58,241 nt of DNA from Tissierellales bacterium (GCA_028280805.1 JANQLB010000017.1:1-58241), one strand, 5' to 3'; shown: positions 17,289 through 26,528, counted from the stretch's first letter. The notes: generated by a model not told the origin, from the letters alone. Numbers and translations: made by a program.

Positions 17289-19121
17289 ATGGAAAATAAA
17301 ACAAGTGAACAGATAAAACAACAAGATCAAACTGTAACCATTAATATAGATGGACAGGATTATGAAGTACATAAAAACCTAAGTCTTTTAGAGGCAGCAA
17401 GAACAGTAAGTATTGAAATTCCGAGTCTTTGCTATTTAAAGGAAATAAATGAAATTGGAACATGCAGGGTTTGTGTTGTTGAAGTGGAAGGTTCACGCAA
17501 TTTACAGGCATCCTGTGTATATCCCGTTGTAGACGGTCTAAAGGTAAGAACCAATACCGATAGAGTTTTAAGAGCTAGAAGAACTGCCGTAACATTATTA
17601 TTATCTAATCATCACAGAGAATGTCTAACATGTATCAGAAACCTAAATTGTGAATTACAAAATGCTTCTGATAATCTCGGTATACGTAACATACCTTTTA
17701 CCGGAGAAATGCAGGACTATGGATTTCATGACAACAATCCGGCTATACAACGTGACTATAATAAATGTATAGGCTGTAGAAGGTGTATGGCAATTTGCAA
17801 TAAAATTCAGGAGTGTTATGTATATTCGCCTTTAAATAGAGGATTGAATACAGTTATAGCTCCGGCCTTTCAAAAGGATTTATCAGAAGTTAGCTGTATA
17901 ATGTGTGGACAGTGTGTATTGGCATGTCCTACAGCTTCTTTATCTGAAAAAGAGCATATTAATGAGGTTAGAAGAGTATTAGCTGATCCTGAAAAACATG
18001 TTGTGGTTCAAACTGCTCCATCAATTCAGGTGACTCTTGGAGAAATGTTCGGAATGCCTATAGGAAGTTTTGTTGCAGGTAAAATGATTACTGCATTAAA
18101 ACGGCTGGGATTTGACAAGGTTTTTGCAACAGATATGACTGCAGATTTAACAATCATAGAAGAAGGCAGTGAATTAATGGCAAGGGTTTTACACGAACCT
18201 CAGAAACTTCCTTTACTATCCTCATGCTGTCCCGGATGGGTAAAATATGCAGAGCATTTCTATCCTGAGTTTCTTCCTCATTTATCAACAACTAAATCGC
18301 CACATGAAATGTGCGGAGCATTAACAAAAACTTGGTATGCACAAAAGTATGATATTGACCCGGCTAAAATTATAAATGTTGGAATAATGCCATGTACAGC
18401 AAAAAAATATGAAGCAGCCAGACCGGAAATGCAGTCAGATGGATATAGAAATGTTGATTATGTATTAACTACAAGAGAACTTGGTCGTATGATACGTCAA
18501 AATGGTTTGGATTTTGTCAATTTAAGTGATGGAAAGTATGATGAACCCTTTGATCAATACAGTGGAGCAGGTATGATTTTTGGAGCAACTGGAGGGGTAT
18601 TAGAAGCAGCAGTACGTACTGCACATAAATTAATAACAGGCGATGAAATGTCTGTTCCTGATTATGAGGACGCAAGAGGACAAAGCGGTTTAAAATATGG
18701 AACTGTTCAACTAGGTGATAGAAAGATAACAATTGTCATAGCCCACGGAACAGGAAATGCGAAAAAAGCACTGGATATGTTTAAAAGCGGTGAGAAAAAA
18801 TTTGATTACATGGAAGTTATGGCCTGCCCCGGAGGATGTGTAGGCGGCGGAGGTCAGCCTATTTTAGGAGGTCGCGATCATAAACATATTTCTTTAAGCT
18901 ATAGACATAATCGTGCTGATGCTTTGTATAACATTGATAAAGAAAGCAAAATTAGAAGATCACATGAAAATCAAAGAGTAAAACAGATATATGACGAGTT
19001 CCTTGGAGAACCTTTATCAGATATAGCTGATAAGTATCTTCACACAAGCTATGTAAAAAGAGGACAGCATCCTTATATGCACAAAGAAAAACCATATGAA
19101 GGATATAAAGAAACAGATTAA
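17289..19121 (+). CDS. hydA: [FeFe]-hydrogenase catalytic subunit HydA
   Basis: The product has 610 residues, started at the ATG at 17289 (GGTGGTGAT upstream, 12 bases after the hydB stop). An N-terminal [2Fe-2S] domain has Cys48, 59, 62 and 76. The His-ligated cluster motif follows (His108, Cys112, Cys115, Cys121), then two [4Fe-4S] clusters (CIGCRRCMAIC, CIMCGQCVLAC) and the H-cluster domain with all three signatures: SSCCPGWVK, MPCTAKKYE and MACPGGCVGGGGQP. It makes or consumes H2. With HydB and HydC it forms the trimeric bifurcating type, disposing of electrons from NADH and ferredoxin during fermentation. Direction in the cell is not determinable. No maturation genes (hydEFG) are in the window. 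Confidence 0.96.
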   Translation: MENKTSEQIKQQDQTVTINIDGQDYEVHKNLSLLEAARTVSIEIPSLCYLKEINEIGTCRVCVVEVEGSRNLQASCVYPVVDGLKVRTNTDRVLRARRTAVTLLLSNHHRECLTCIRNLNCELQNASDNLGIRNIPFTGEMQDYGFHDNNPAIQRDYNKCIGCRRCMAICNKIQECYVYSPLNRGLNTVIAPAFQKDLSEVSCIMCGQCVLACPTASLSEKEHINEVRRVLADPEKHVVVQTAPSIQVTLGEMFGMPIGSFVAGKMITALKRLGFDKVFATDMTADLTIIEEGSELMARVLHEPQKLPLLSSCCPGWVKYAEHFYPEFLPHLSTTKSPHEMCGALTKTWYAQKYDIDPAKIINVGIMPCTAKKYEAARPEMQSDGYRNVDYVLTTRELGRMIRQNGLDFVNLSDGKYDEPFDQYSGAGMIFGATGGVLEAAVRTAHKLITGDEMSVPDYEDARGQSGLKYGTVQLGDRKITIVIAHGTGNAKKALDMFKSGEKKFDYMEVMACPGGCVGGGGQPILGGRDHKHISLSYRHNRADALYNIDKESKIRRSHENQRVKQIYDEFLGEPLSDIADKYLHTSYVKRGQHPYMHKEKPYEGYKETD

Positions 19122-19129
19122 TATTTTAA

Positions 19130-19167
19130 ATAAGTTAGTCTAAAAGACTGGCTTATTTTGTTTTTTT
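19130..19167 (+). terminator. Rho-independent terminator of the hyd operon
   Basis: ATAAGTTAGTC pairs with GACTGGCTTAT (19130-19156, G-U pairs included) around a short A-rich loop and is followed by T-rich sequence. An extended -10 (TGATATAAT, ending 19234) for the next gene lies 60 bases on. Confidence 0.75.
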
Positions 19168-19293
19168 ATGATTATCTATATATAATTATTATTAAAATTT
19201 TTTAAAGACTACCTCTAGGCAAAAGTGATATAATATCATTAAAGTTATTTAGCATATCTAAATAATGATAGTAAAATAGTTTGGAGGTAACAT

Positions 19294-20190
19294 ATGTTTG
19301 AAGCTCATTTTGGTGAAATTGCGTCTCTTGTCACTGCCTTATGCTGGACAGTTACTGCCATATCTTTTGAGCTGGCTGGACGTAAAATAGGGTCTTTATC
19401 TGTAAATTTTATTAGATTAGTAATAGCTTTTATATTGATTGGAATTTTTACTACGTTCACAAGGGGAATGTTTCTACCTTTTGATGCAACAGGTCATGCG
19501 TGGTTTTGGTTAAGTATCTCGGGAATAATAGGATTTGTAATTGGAGATTTATTTTTATTTCAAGCATTTGTTGAAATCGGTTCTAGAATTTCAATGTTAA
19601 TTATGGCATGTTCACCACCTATAACAGCTTTGTTGGGATTTATGATTATGAATGAAAGATTGACATTGCAGGAAATGATAGGAATGTTTGTGACAGTATG
19701 TGGTATAGCACTTGTTATATTAGTCAGAAAATCAGGGGAAAAGAAAGTTCAACTTGCTCATCCCGTTAAAGGTTTAATCTTTGCTTTTCTTGGAGCAGTC
19801 GGACAGTCATTAGGTCTTATTTTTAGTAAAATAGGTATGGGAGATTATAATGCTTTTGCTGCAACTCAAATTCGTGTTATATTTGGAATTATAGGTTTTA
19901 GTATAGTATTTACTATTATAAGAAGATGGAGTAAGCTTAACAGTGCTGTAAGAAATATTGATGCAATGAAAAAGGTATCTATAGGAGCATTTTTTGGTCC
20001 ATTTCTGGGAGTTTCATTTTCACTGTTAGCTGTTCAATATACTGAGGCAGGAATAGCTTCCACAATTATGGCAATAGTACCGGTACTTATTATTGTTCCT
20101 TCGATTATAATATTTAAGGAGAAGGTTTCGCTTAAGGAGATTTTTGGAGCTGTAATTACTGTATCAGGAGTAGCGTTGTTATTTGTTTAA
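19294..20190 (+). CDS. EamA-family (DMT) transporter
   Basis: The product has 298 residues with ten hydrophobic segments arranged as two five-helix EamA repeats (about 6-140 and 155-297). Each ends in a helix with the family's proline/glycine pattern (MACSPPITALLGFMIMNERLTL; VPVLIIVPSIIIFKEKVSL, each read in parts). The family exports metabolites such as amino acids or takes up small solutes; the substrate is unknown. The start follows TTGGAGGT. It lies before aroF with a 150-base gap, so a link to aromatic amino acid export is possible but unsupported. Confidence 0.88.
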   Translation: MFEAHFGEIASLVTALCWTVTAISFELAGRKIGSLSVNFIRLVIAFILIGIFTTFTRGMFLPFDATGHAWFWLSISGIIGFVIGDLFLFQAFVEIGSRISMLIMACSPPITALLGFMIMNERLTLQEMIGMFVTVCGIALVILVRKSGEKKVQLAHPVKGLIFAFLGAVGQSLGLIFSKIGMGDYNAFAATQIRVIFGIIGFSIVFTIIRRWSKLNSAVRNIDAMKKVSIGAFFGPFLGVSFSLLAVQYTEAGIASTIMAIVPVLIIVPSIIIFKEKVSLKEIFGAVITVSGVALLFV

Positions 20191-20343
20191 AGAACTATAG
20201 ACATTTAAGTTCAAAAAAGTATTGCAAATCACTTAAATTATATATTTTTTCTTAAATAAAGTAAGGTTGGAATCTGGATGTCTATATATTAATTCTCTAA
20301 GATTTTGAGAATTTAAAGGATATATTTGAAAGGAAGATAAGAT

Positions 20344-21153
20344 GTGTTAAATAATAAAGCTTTAAATGGAGAGAAGATAATTGTAAATATTAGAGACATA
20401 AAAATAGGTATAGATAATCGTCCTATTATTATTGCCGGACCATGTTCTGTTGAAAGCAAAAATCAAATCATAGAAACAGCTCTTAGTTTAAAAGAAATAG
20501 GGGTAGATATTCTAAGAGGAGGTGCTTTTAAGCCGAGAACCAGTCCATATGCCTTTCAAGGTCTTGGATATAAAGGGCTAGAATATTTAAAACAAGCAGG
20601 AGAGGCTGCCGGCATACCTGTTGTAACAGAATTAATGACAGAAAATGATTTAAATATAGTTTCAGACTGTGCTGATATAATACAAATCGGCTCTAGAAAT
20701 ATGTATAATTATCCATTACTTGAGGCTGTTGGTGAGATAAATAAACCGGTTCTTCTTAAAAGAGGAATGAGTGCTTCAATTCTTGAGTGGATTATGGCAG
20801 CAGAATATATAGCAGCAAGAGGGAATAAAAATATAATTTTATGTGAAAGAGGAATAAGGACTTTTGAAACATATACAAGGAATACTTTAGATTTATCAGC
20901 AGTTCCTATAGTTAAGAAAAAAACCGGATTGCCTGTAGTGGTAGACCCAAGTCATGGTACAGGGATTAGAGAGTTAGTAAATCCTATGTCCAGAGCAGCT
21001 TTAGCATGTGGAGCGGACGGACTTATGATTGAAGTGCATTTAGATCCTCAAAATGCACTATGTGATGGACAGCAGTCCATTACACTTGATGAATACAAAA
21101 GTATTTATGAAATGAAAAGAAAAATTATCATAAGTCCAACTTCTATTCACTAG
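20344..21153 (+). CDS. aroF: 3-deoxy-7-phosphoheptulonate synthase (DAHP synthase, KDO8PS-like type)
   Basis: The product has 269 residues with a GTG start; AAAGGAAG lies about ten bases upstream. It makes DAHP from phosphoenolpyruvate and erythrose 4-phosphate, the first step to aromatic amino acids. Visible signatures are AGPCSVES (near residue 36), RGGAFKPRTSPYAFQG (near 60), KRGMSASILEW (near 140) and the metal-site DPSHGTG (near 200). The length fits the short AroF/AroG class without an added ACT or ferredoxin-like regulatory domain, so it is probably not feedback-sensitive through such a domain. The gene is isolated from other shikimate genes. Its 3' end overlaps the convergent DUF3810 gene by 11 bases. 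Confidence 0.95.
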   Translation: MLNNKALNGEKIIVNIRDIKIGIDNRPIIIAGPCSVESKNQIIETALSLKEIGVDILRGGAFKPRTSPYAFQGLGYKGLEYLKQAGEAAGIPVVTELMTENDLNIVSDCADIIQIGSRNMYNYPLLEAVGEINKPVLLKRGMSASILEWIMAAEYIAARGNKNIILCERGIRTFETYTRNTLDLSAVPIVKKKTGLPVVVDPSHGTGIRELVNPMSRAALACGADGLMIEVHLDPQNALCDGQQSITLDEYKSIYEMKRKIIISPTSIH

Positions 21154-22252
21154 CAGGTAAATTCTGCTTATACTCTGCTATAAGTAAATCTACCATTCTA
21201 CCATAGCTTTTTATACCATCCTCCTGCTGGTTAGCTTTAAGGTAAGTGTCATTAACCCTGGAGGATGCTCTTTCTATAGGACCTTCATACCTTCTCCAAT
21301 AGGCAGATATATCTGCTAAATCTCTTTTAACATCAAAGTCTAACATATTATAAATTTCTCTATACTTATCTGTGTTATATTCATATAAACTATTCATAGA
21401 GTAAGTCATAGCTAAAAGATTACCTGAATACTGAAAATCTTTATCAGGGTGCATATTACAAGTAACATATGCTATAAAATTCGCTTCATCCTCTCTTGCA
21501 AATCCATATTGATGTGCTATTTCATGACAGGTAGTAAAAGGTATTAAGACTTGAGGAATTGATACATTGATATTAGCTTCAAGAGTAAAAGGAGAATAAA
21601 TACCCGAAATACCAAGATGTGACATTATCTCAGAAAAAACAATACCTTTAGGTCTTCCATAGCTGCCCTTTAGAGTAGGATATAATTTAGATGCTTCAGA
21701 GTATCCTAAATGTGCTCTCTTAAAAACATCTTTATGTCCATTAGGTAAGTACATTACTCCATTTTTGTCTTCTTGTATTAACTTTCTTAAGCTATTATTT
21801 TTCTCTACAAGATCCTTACATACTTCTATTAAATCTTCAATTAAATTATCTTCTGTTTTTAGACCTATGATTTCAGATAAGGGTAGACGATGATAATTTA
21901 ACCCCCACATTATAACAAAACAAAAATAAATTATGCTAATAACTGTAAATATTTTAAAAAAAGCATGTTTAATAATAAGTATCCTTTTTGAACTGTTTCT
22001 TACTATACTAATCAAGGTTTTAAATAACCAGAAAATAAAATAAACAACAGCAAAAATAAGTAAAAATTCACCTAATGAAAATGGCAGTATACCTGTAATA
22101 TTACTTAAAATTTGAGAAATAACTTTATAAAAACCAGAAGAATATATAATTTCTGTTATAAAGGGAATGTTTGAAGCAGCAAAGGTCAGAATAATAGAAA
22201 AGGGAAGTATAAGTAAAATTAAATATCTATTTTTAAAGTTTATTTTTTTCAT
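21143..22252 (-). CDS. DUF3810-family membrane protein with HExxH motif
   Basis: The product has 369 residues from the ATG at 22252, with AAAGGT about ten bases upstream. An alternative ATG at 22270 overlaps the upstream stop (ATGA) but has no site. Three hydrophobic segments lie in the first 110 residues, then a soluble domain with CHEIAHQYGFAREDEANF near residue 235. This zinc-metallopeptidase-like HExxH has a downstream Glu that could be the third ligand. It matches DUF3810, whose role is unknown. It probably shares a transcript with the DNA glycosylase gene just upstream, though a functional link is not obvious. Confidence 0.85.
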   Translation of the reverse strand: MKKINFKNRYLILLILPFSIILTFAASNIPFITEIIYSSGFYKVISQILSNITGILPFSLGEFLLIFAVVYFIFWLFKTLISIVRNSSKRILIIKHAFFKIFTVISIIYFCFVIMWGLNYHRLPLSEIIGLKTEDNLIEDLIEVCKDLVEKNNSLRKLIQEDKNGVMYLPNGHKDVFKRAHLGYSEASKLYPTLKGSYGRPKGIVFSEIMSHLGISGIYSPFTLEANINVSIPQVLIPFTTCHEIAHQYGFAREDEANFIAYVTCNMHPDKDFQYSGNLLAMTYSMNSLYEYNTDKYREIYNMLDFDVKRDLADISAYWRRYEGPIERASSRVNDTYLKANQQEDGIKSYGRMVDLLIAEYKQNLPASE

Positions 22253-22266
22253 TTGTTCACGACCTT

Positions 22267-22881
22267 TCATTTTGAAACATAGGGGTTATCTTTTATATGA
22301 AATCTCCATAAAAAATCTTTTGCTTCTTCTGCGTAATCTATACCAATTCTTTTAGATGAAATAATTTCAAACTTTACATTTGATAATTCATTTCTATTTT
22401 CAATATATAATATATCTTTACATAAATCATCATTATTATTATCTCTGTTAATATTAAGTGCGATACAGAGTTTACCCGGACCGCTGGTTAGATTTAGTTT
22501 TTGTTTTTTGCTTAATTTATTATACTTAATTTTATATCTATTATGACTTATTATATCAAGTCCTTCAATAGGTTCTACGGCTCTTATGAGTACAGCTTCA
22601 GGAATACCTTCTTCACATGTTACCACATTCATACAGTTATACATACCGTAAATCAGATATACATAGGCATGTCCAGCTTTACCGTACATTACTTCAACTC
22701 TTTTAGTTCTTTTGCCTCCATAAGAATGAGCTGCTTTATCGGTTAATCCTTTATATGCTTCAACTTCAACTATTTTTCCCGATACCTTTATACCGCTGTA
22801 TTCATGTACTAATATTTTACCAAGCAGGTCTTTAGCAACTACCAATGTTTCTCTATTGTAAAAATTACGATTAAGCTTCAA
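22267..22881 (-). CDS. DNA-3-methyladenine glycosylase (AAG/MPG family)
   Basis: The product has 204 residues and a TTG start, seven bases after AGGAGGT. It excises alkylated purines such as 3-methyladenine from DNA. Family signatures are LLGKILVHEY, IVEVEAYKG (with the catalytic Glu in the E-x-E-A-Y stretch), DKAAHSYGGKRTKRVEVMYG, AYVYLIYGMYNCMNVVT and LTSGPGKLCIALNI. Length is normal for the bacterial family. A -10 box (TACAAT near 22943) on the minus strand could start its transcript, which lies immediately downstream of the candidate structured RNA on the same strand, so read-through from the RNA is also possible. Confidence 0.94.
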   Translation of the reverse strand: MKLNRNFYNRETLVVAKDLLGKILVHEYSGIKVSGKIVEVEAYKGLTDKAAHSYGGKRTKRVEVMYGKAGHAYVYLIYGMYNCMNVVTCEEGIPEAVLIRAVEPIEGLDIISHNRYKIKYNKLSKKQKLNLTSGPGKLCIALNINRDNNNDDLCKDILYIENRNELSNVKFEIISSKRIGIDYAEEAKDFLWRFHIKDNPYVSK

Positions 22882-22972
22882 CTTTATTACCTCCTAAAAG
22901 CTTTAATAAAAATATGATTGATTTATTCTCATTAATTGTACCATAATTATCTAAATAGAAAAGCAAAAAAAT

Positions 22973-23398
22973 GTCGAGAACATGACGATCTACCTTACAC
23001 CACTATGAATAGCTTATTACCCAGCCATGATCTTTCGACCATGACCAAGCAGTTCACTACCCATAATAATGGTTTGTTCAACCATGTATAGTATCTTAAT
23101 AACCCTATGCAATCTTTCGACTGCATAGAATCATTTGCAAAATTTAATATATCAAATACATTAAATTTTGCGTCGACACTACACATGATCTTAGCTCGAC
23201 CTTATATGATAGGTTGGGACCTTACTGCAATCATAAACATATTAGAATACGACTACAATAAAGCCTTTCCCAACCATATAAGATCTTCCCTCCGACTGTA
23301 TACCAGCCTTTTAAGACCAGTATACAATCTTTGGCCGACCTATATACGCCCCCGTTAGGAACGTATATAAATCTTGGCTCAACCGTCATGTTCCCGAC
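22973..23398 (-). ncRNA. Candidate large structured RNA (about 426 nt), class not recognised
   Basis: There is no plausible gene here, yet the block is much richer in G and C than the AT-rich DNA around it (28 of 60 bases at 23281-23340). Read on the minus strand, the ends pair in a 14-bp helix (23398-23385 with 22986-22973, one G-U). Inside are an 8-bp hairpin (23341-23369), a 7-bp one (23297-23326), a 13- to 14-bp interrupted helix (23281-23268 with 23219-23202) enclosing a 10-bp helix, a 12-bp perfect hairpin (23137-23171), a 10-bp hairpin with GAAA loop (23105-23128), and a 7-bp hairpin with GAAA loop (23026-23043). G-U pairs and GNRA loops favour the minus strand, since the same pairs would be A-C on plus. 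A U-tract follows at 22972-22966. No folding program was run. Confidence 0.72.
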
Positions 23399-23404
23399 AC
23401 TATT

Positions 23405-23433
23405 ATTATGGCTCGCTACATAAAAAATATTCA
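23405..23433 (-). promoter_or_regulatory. Possible promoter of the structured RNA
   Basis: On the minus strand TGAATA (23433-23428) and CATAAT (23410-23405) are 17 bases apart. A start seven bases past the -10 falls at about 23398, exactly where the RNA's closing helix begins. The -35 is weak. The rest of the 23434-23624 gap is AT-rich; a TATAAT near 23555 may serve the plus-strand aminotransferase. Confidence 0.4.
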
Positions 23434-23624
23434 TAAAAATAATTTTTTTTTATTTTTTAAAAATGTATGTTTTAACTTATTTTAGTATAAGAATAATCAA
23501 AAAACTTTATACTATATACAATATATTATCTGCACTAAATTTTGTTTTTTTCATATAATGACATAAGACAATCACCGGATTTCATAACTTATATTGACTT
23601 AAATAAGATTATTGGAGTGATTGT

Positions 23625-24803
23625 ATGAAATATAATTTTGATGAAGTTATTGATAGAACATCAAATTACTCAGCTAAATGGCTTGAGTTAAAATCAAAAT
23701 TTGGCAGAGATGATATATTACCTATGTGGGTTGCTGATATGGATTTTAAGTCACCACAACCTGTGATTGAAGCAATAAGAGAAAGAGCGGAGCAAGGAAT
23801 ATATGGTTATACAACAAGACCTGAGTCTTATTTTGACACAATTAGTAAATGGCAGTATAAAAAACATGGATGGAATGTTAATAAACAAATGCTAATACAT
23901 AGTCCCGGAGTAGTTTTTTCAATGAATTTAATTATTCAAGCGTTTACAAAGCCTGGTGATAAAGTTATTGTTCAGCCTCCGGTTTACTATCCATTCTTTA
24001 CTATAATACAAAATAATAACAGAGAAATTGTATATAATCCCTTAAAAATTAAAGATGGTAAATATATTATGAACTACGAGGACTTAGAAAGTAAAATAGA
24101 CGATAAAGTAAAAATGCTTATTCTTTGCAGCCCTCATAATCCTGTAGGTAGAGTGTGGAGTAAAGATGAATTAATTAGACTATTAAAAGTTTGTAATAAA
24201 AATAATATAAGAATTATATCAGATGAAATTCACGGAGATATTATTTATGAAGGATATAAACATATTCCTCTTGCGACTCTTTCAAATGAGTTAACAAAAG
24301 GACTTATAACTTGTTTTGCTCCAAGTAAAACCTTTAACTTAGCAGGTCTACATGCTTCAATAACAGCATTTTCTAATATTAAAGATTATAATAAATTTAA
24401 TAAATTATTAGATATATTTCAGTTAAAAAGAAATAATTGTTTTAGTGCAGTAGCTACAGAAGCAGCATATAAACATGGAGAAGAATGGCTTATTCAGTTA
24501 ATTGTGTACCTACAAGATAATATTAACTTTCTAACTAATTATATAAATGAAAACCTTAAAGATGTTAAAGTTTTTAAGCCTGAAGGCACATATTTAGTAT
24601 GGCTTGATTTCAAAGGTCTAAACATAGATAAAGAACTACTAAGTCATCTAATGATTAATAAAGCAAAAGTTGCATTAAATGATGGATATTTATTTGGGAA
24701 AGAAGGAGAAGGTTTTTTAAGAATAAATGCAGCATGTCCCAGAATTATTTTAAAAGAAGGATTAAAAAGAATAAAAGAAGCTATATTAAGCTATCATAAG
24801 TAA
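23625..24803 (+). CDS. MalY/PatB-family aminotransferase (C-S lyase), copy 1
   Basis: The product has 392 residues of fold-type I PLP enzyme. Typical MalY/PatB patterns include the start KYNFDEVIDR, LPMWVADMDFKSP, GIYGYTTRP, LCSPHNPVGRVW, ISDEIHGDI and the PLP-lysine segment APSKTFNLAGL (Lys near residue 232). The family cleaves cystathionine or cysteine, giving homocysteine or sulfide plus pyruvate and ammonia. Length and all key residues are normal. TTGGAGTG precedes the ATG. A second member lies 3 kb away on the other strand; sequence differences are spread throughout, so the pair is an old duplication or separate acquisition. Confidence 0.92.
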   Translation: MKYNFDEVIDRTSNYSAKWLELKSKFGRDDILPMWVADMDFKSPQPVIEAIRERAEQGIYGYTTRPESYFDTISKWQYKKHGWNVNKQMLIHSPGVVFSMNLIIQAFTKPGDKVIVQPPVYYPFFTIIQNNNREIVYNPLKIKDGKYIMNYEDLESKIDDKVKMLILCSPHNPVGRVWSKDELIRLLKVCNKNNIRIISDEIHGDIIYEGYKHIPLATLSNELTKGLITCFAPSKTFNLAGLHASITAFSNIKDYNKFNKLLDIFQLKRNNCFSAVATEAAYKHGEEWLIQLIVYLQDNINFLTNYINENLKDVKVFKPEGTYLVWLDFKGLNIDKELLSHLMINKAKVALNDGYLFGKEGEGFLRINAACPRIILKEGLKRIKEAILSYHK

Positions 24804-24880
24804 TATGTTTATTTAATTAAATATAAAGTGTTGGTAATTTGACATACTTCTCTATTTTTCATCTGATTTTTTAAAATATT

Positions 24881-24910
24881 GAACTGTAATAGTCAGTTCT
24901 TTTCTTTTTT
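24881..24910 (+). terminator. Rho-independent terminator
   Basis: The 6-bp stem GAACTG/CAGTTC (24881-24899) is followed by a T-rich run of about ten bases. It ends the first MalY/PatB gene. Confidence 0.7.
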
Positions 24911-25001
24911 GGTCGAATTCATAAAACTTTACTTAAACTTTTTATAGAATTAACAATAAAAGGGTAAAATTTAAGTATAGAAATCTTAAGGGGCTGATAT
25001 T

Positions 25002-25583
25002 ATGAACTTATCCACGCATAGACAAATTTCAAGAAAATTATATAAGGAGATTGAGAAAAAGCTAAGTATAACATTAGATAAGAAGTACTTTATTTATGGT
25101 AATATGAAACCGGATTTAGATATGGATTTATTCACCAAATCTCATAGAATTAAGGATTCTTTAGACTTTGTAGTAGATAGAATTAACAATATAATGTATA
25201 AAGAATATACTTCTCTTAAAAAGTTTTCTGTTGATATCGGAATAATAACTCATTTCTTATCAGATTTTTTTTGTACTGTACACTATCATGAGAATACAAA
25301 AGGATATTCTTCACTAATTCACCATGTAAAATACGAAATTGCTTTACAAATGAAGATTAGAAAAATATTAAAAGACATTCCTTTAGACTTTTCATGGAAT
25401 CATGTTTATAAGATTAATAAAGATAATATTTATCAAGTAATTTATCAATTATCTCAAGCATATGGAAAAGTTAGACCCAGTATGGAAAATGATATTTTTT
25501 ATGCCTTAAAAGTATCTATGTTATTAAGTGTTTATATAATAAACAATTCAGTATTCTTTATTAATAAAAAAGCTGCTGCTTAG
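25002..25583 (+). CDS. Zinc-dependent phospholipase C-like protein
   Basis: The product has 193 residues and resembles the small zinc-dependent phospholipase C-like family (PF00882 type). N-terminal STHRQISRKL supplies a His, YGNMKPDLD an Asp, KSHR another His, and IGIITHFLSDFFCTVHYHEN carries the H-x3-D pattern and more His, all placed as in the metal-binding helical fold. There is no signal peptide, so unlike secreted clostridial toxins it appears cytoplasmic. Substrate is unknown, and activity on lipids should not be assumed. AAGGGGCTG precedes the ATG. Monocistronic. Confidence 0.8.
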   Translation: MNLSTHRQISRKLYKEIEKKLSITLDKKYFIYGNMKPDLDMDLFTKSHRIKDSLDFVVDRINNIMYKEYTSLKKFSVDIGIITHFLSDFFCTVHYHENTKGYSSLIHHVKYEIALQMKIRKILKDIPLDFSWNHVYKINKDNIYQVIYQLSQAYGKVRPSMENDIFYALKVSMLLSVYIINNSVFFINKKAAA

Positions 25584-25733
25584 AGTAAGTTAAATAAACA
25601 GAAGTATAATGTTAGGGATATTCTTATATTTATTGTTTTTTAAAACTGTCTTATAAGATTAAGCCCTTTTTGATATTTTAAAGAAGTGTCAATTATTATA
25701 AAGTCAATCAATCCATTATAGCTTTAAATTAAA

Positions 25734-26408
25734 TCATCTATTTTCTTCTAATACTTTAAAAAGTCTATTATAATGGTCTTTAAGATTAAGTTGTTCTATT
25801 TCTTTAGCATTCTTTTTTCCAATCTTAAAGGTTAGCTCTAAGAAATATCCAAAGGAAAAGGCAATTATAACAGTGCCTATGCCCAGAGGACCACCTAGAA
25901 TTAAACCTATTATCATTACAGTAACCTCCATCACGGTTTTGATGGTTGAAACTGATTTATTTAACAATTCCATTAATCCCAGCATTAGTCCATCTCTAGG
26001 TCCTGCTCCAAATCCACAGCTTAGATAATAATATACACCTAGGCAGAAAATCCACATTCCAACTATTAAAAGAATTAACTTAAATACAAAAGATTCAGGT
26101 GTATAAATAAAAAGACTGTTATCAAACATATCAATAAATAATCCAATGAAATACATGTTTAAAATAGTTCCTATACCCGGGATTATCTTTAGAGGAATAC
26201 TTAATAAAATAATAACAAGACCAGTAATTTGACTTACCGTTCCAAAGGTAATACCGGTTTGAATACTTACACCCATATGAAAAATACCCCAAGGATTAAG
26301 TCCCAGTGCGACATTCTTCATCATTGAAATACCAAGACCACATAGAACAAATCCTAAAAATAATCTTGGCATTTTAATTAACAAGGCTTTTAGTTCATTT
26401 AAATTCAT
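25734..26408 (-). CDS. YczE/YitT-type integral membrane protein
   Basis: The product has 224 residues with five or six hydrophobic helices. Motifs fit the YczE/YyaS/YitT group: LGFVLCGLGISMMKNVALGLNPWG at the start (seen in parts), GTVSQITGL, and the hallmark CGFGAGPRDGLMLGL near residue 140. The family's role is unknown. It lies 133 bases downstream of the second MalY/PatB gene on the same strand, with a terminator between, so it is likely a separate unit. Confidence 0.88.
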   Translation of the reverse strand: MNLNELKALLIKMPRLFLGFVLCGLGISMMKNVALGLNPWGIFHMGVSIQTGITFGTVSQITGLVIILLSIPLKIIPGIGTILNMYFIGLFIDMFDNSLFIYTPESFVFKLILLIVGMWIFCLGVYYYLSCGFGAGPRDGLMLGLMELLNKSVSTIKTVMEVTVMIIGLILGGPLGIGTVIIAFSFGYFLELTFKIGKKNAKEIEQLNLKDHYNRLFKVLEENR

Positions 26409-26501
26409 AATATCAATCCTTAAATTTTAATATAAAATTTTTATATATTTTAATTATATAACAAAACATTTTTAAAGTATATATTATAGACTTATGACGT
26501 T

Positions 26502-26528
26502 AAAAAAGGACTTCACATAGAAGTCCTT
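26502..26528 (-). terminator. Rho-independent terminator (minus strand)
   Basis: Read on the minus strand, a 9-bp perfect stem AAGGACTTC/GAAGTCCTT with a 5-nt loop runs into six T residues. It ends the second MalY/PatB gene. Confidence 0.85.

Noticed and set aside
22973..23398. The block as a CRISPR array or mobile intron
   Set aside because: There are no regularly spaced identical repeats, no cas genes, no intron-encoded protein and no intron domain V-like motif.
22995..23434. Short open frames on both strands inside the structured RNA block (60-83 codons)
   Set aside because: None has a ribosome site or a recognisable protein pattern. They are broken by the helices and are better explained by RNA structure.
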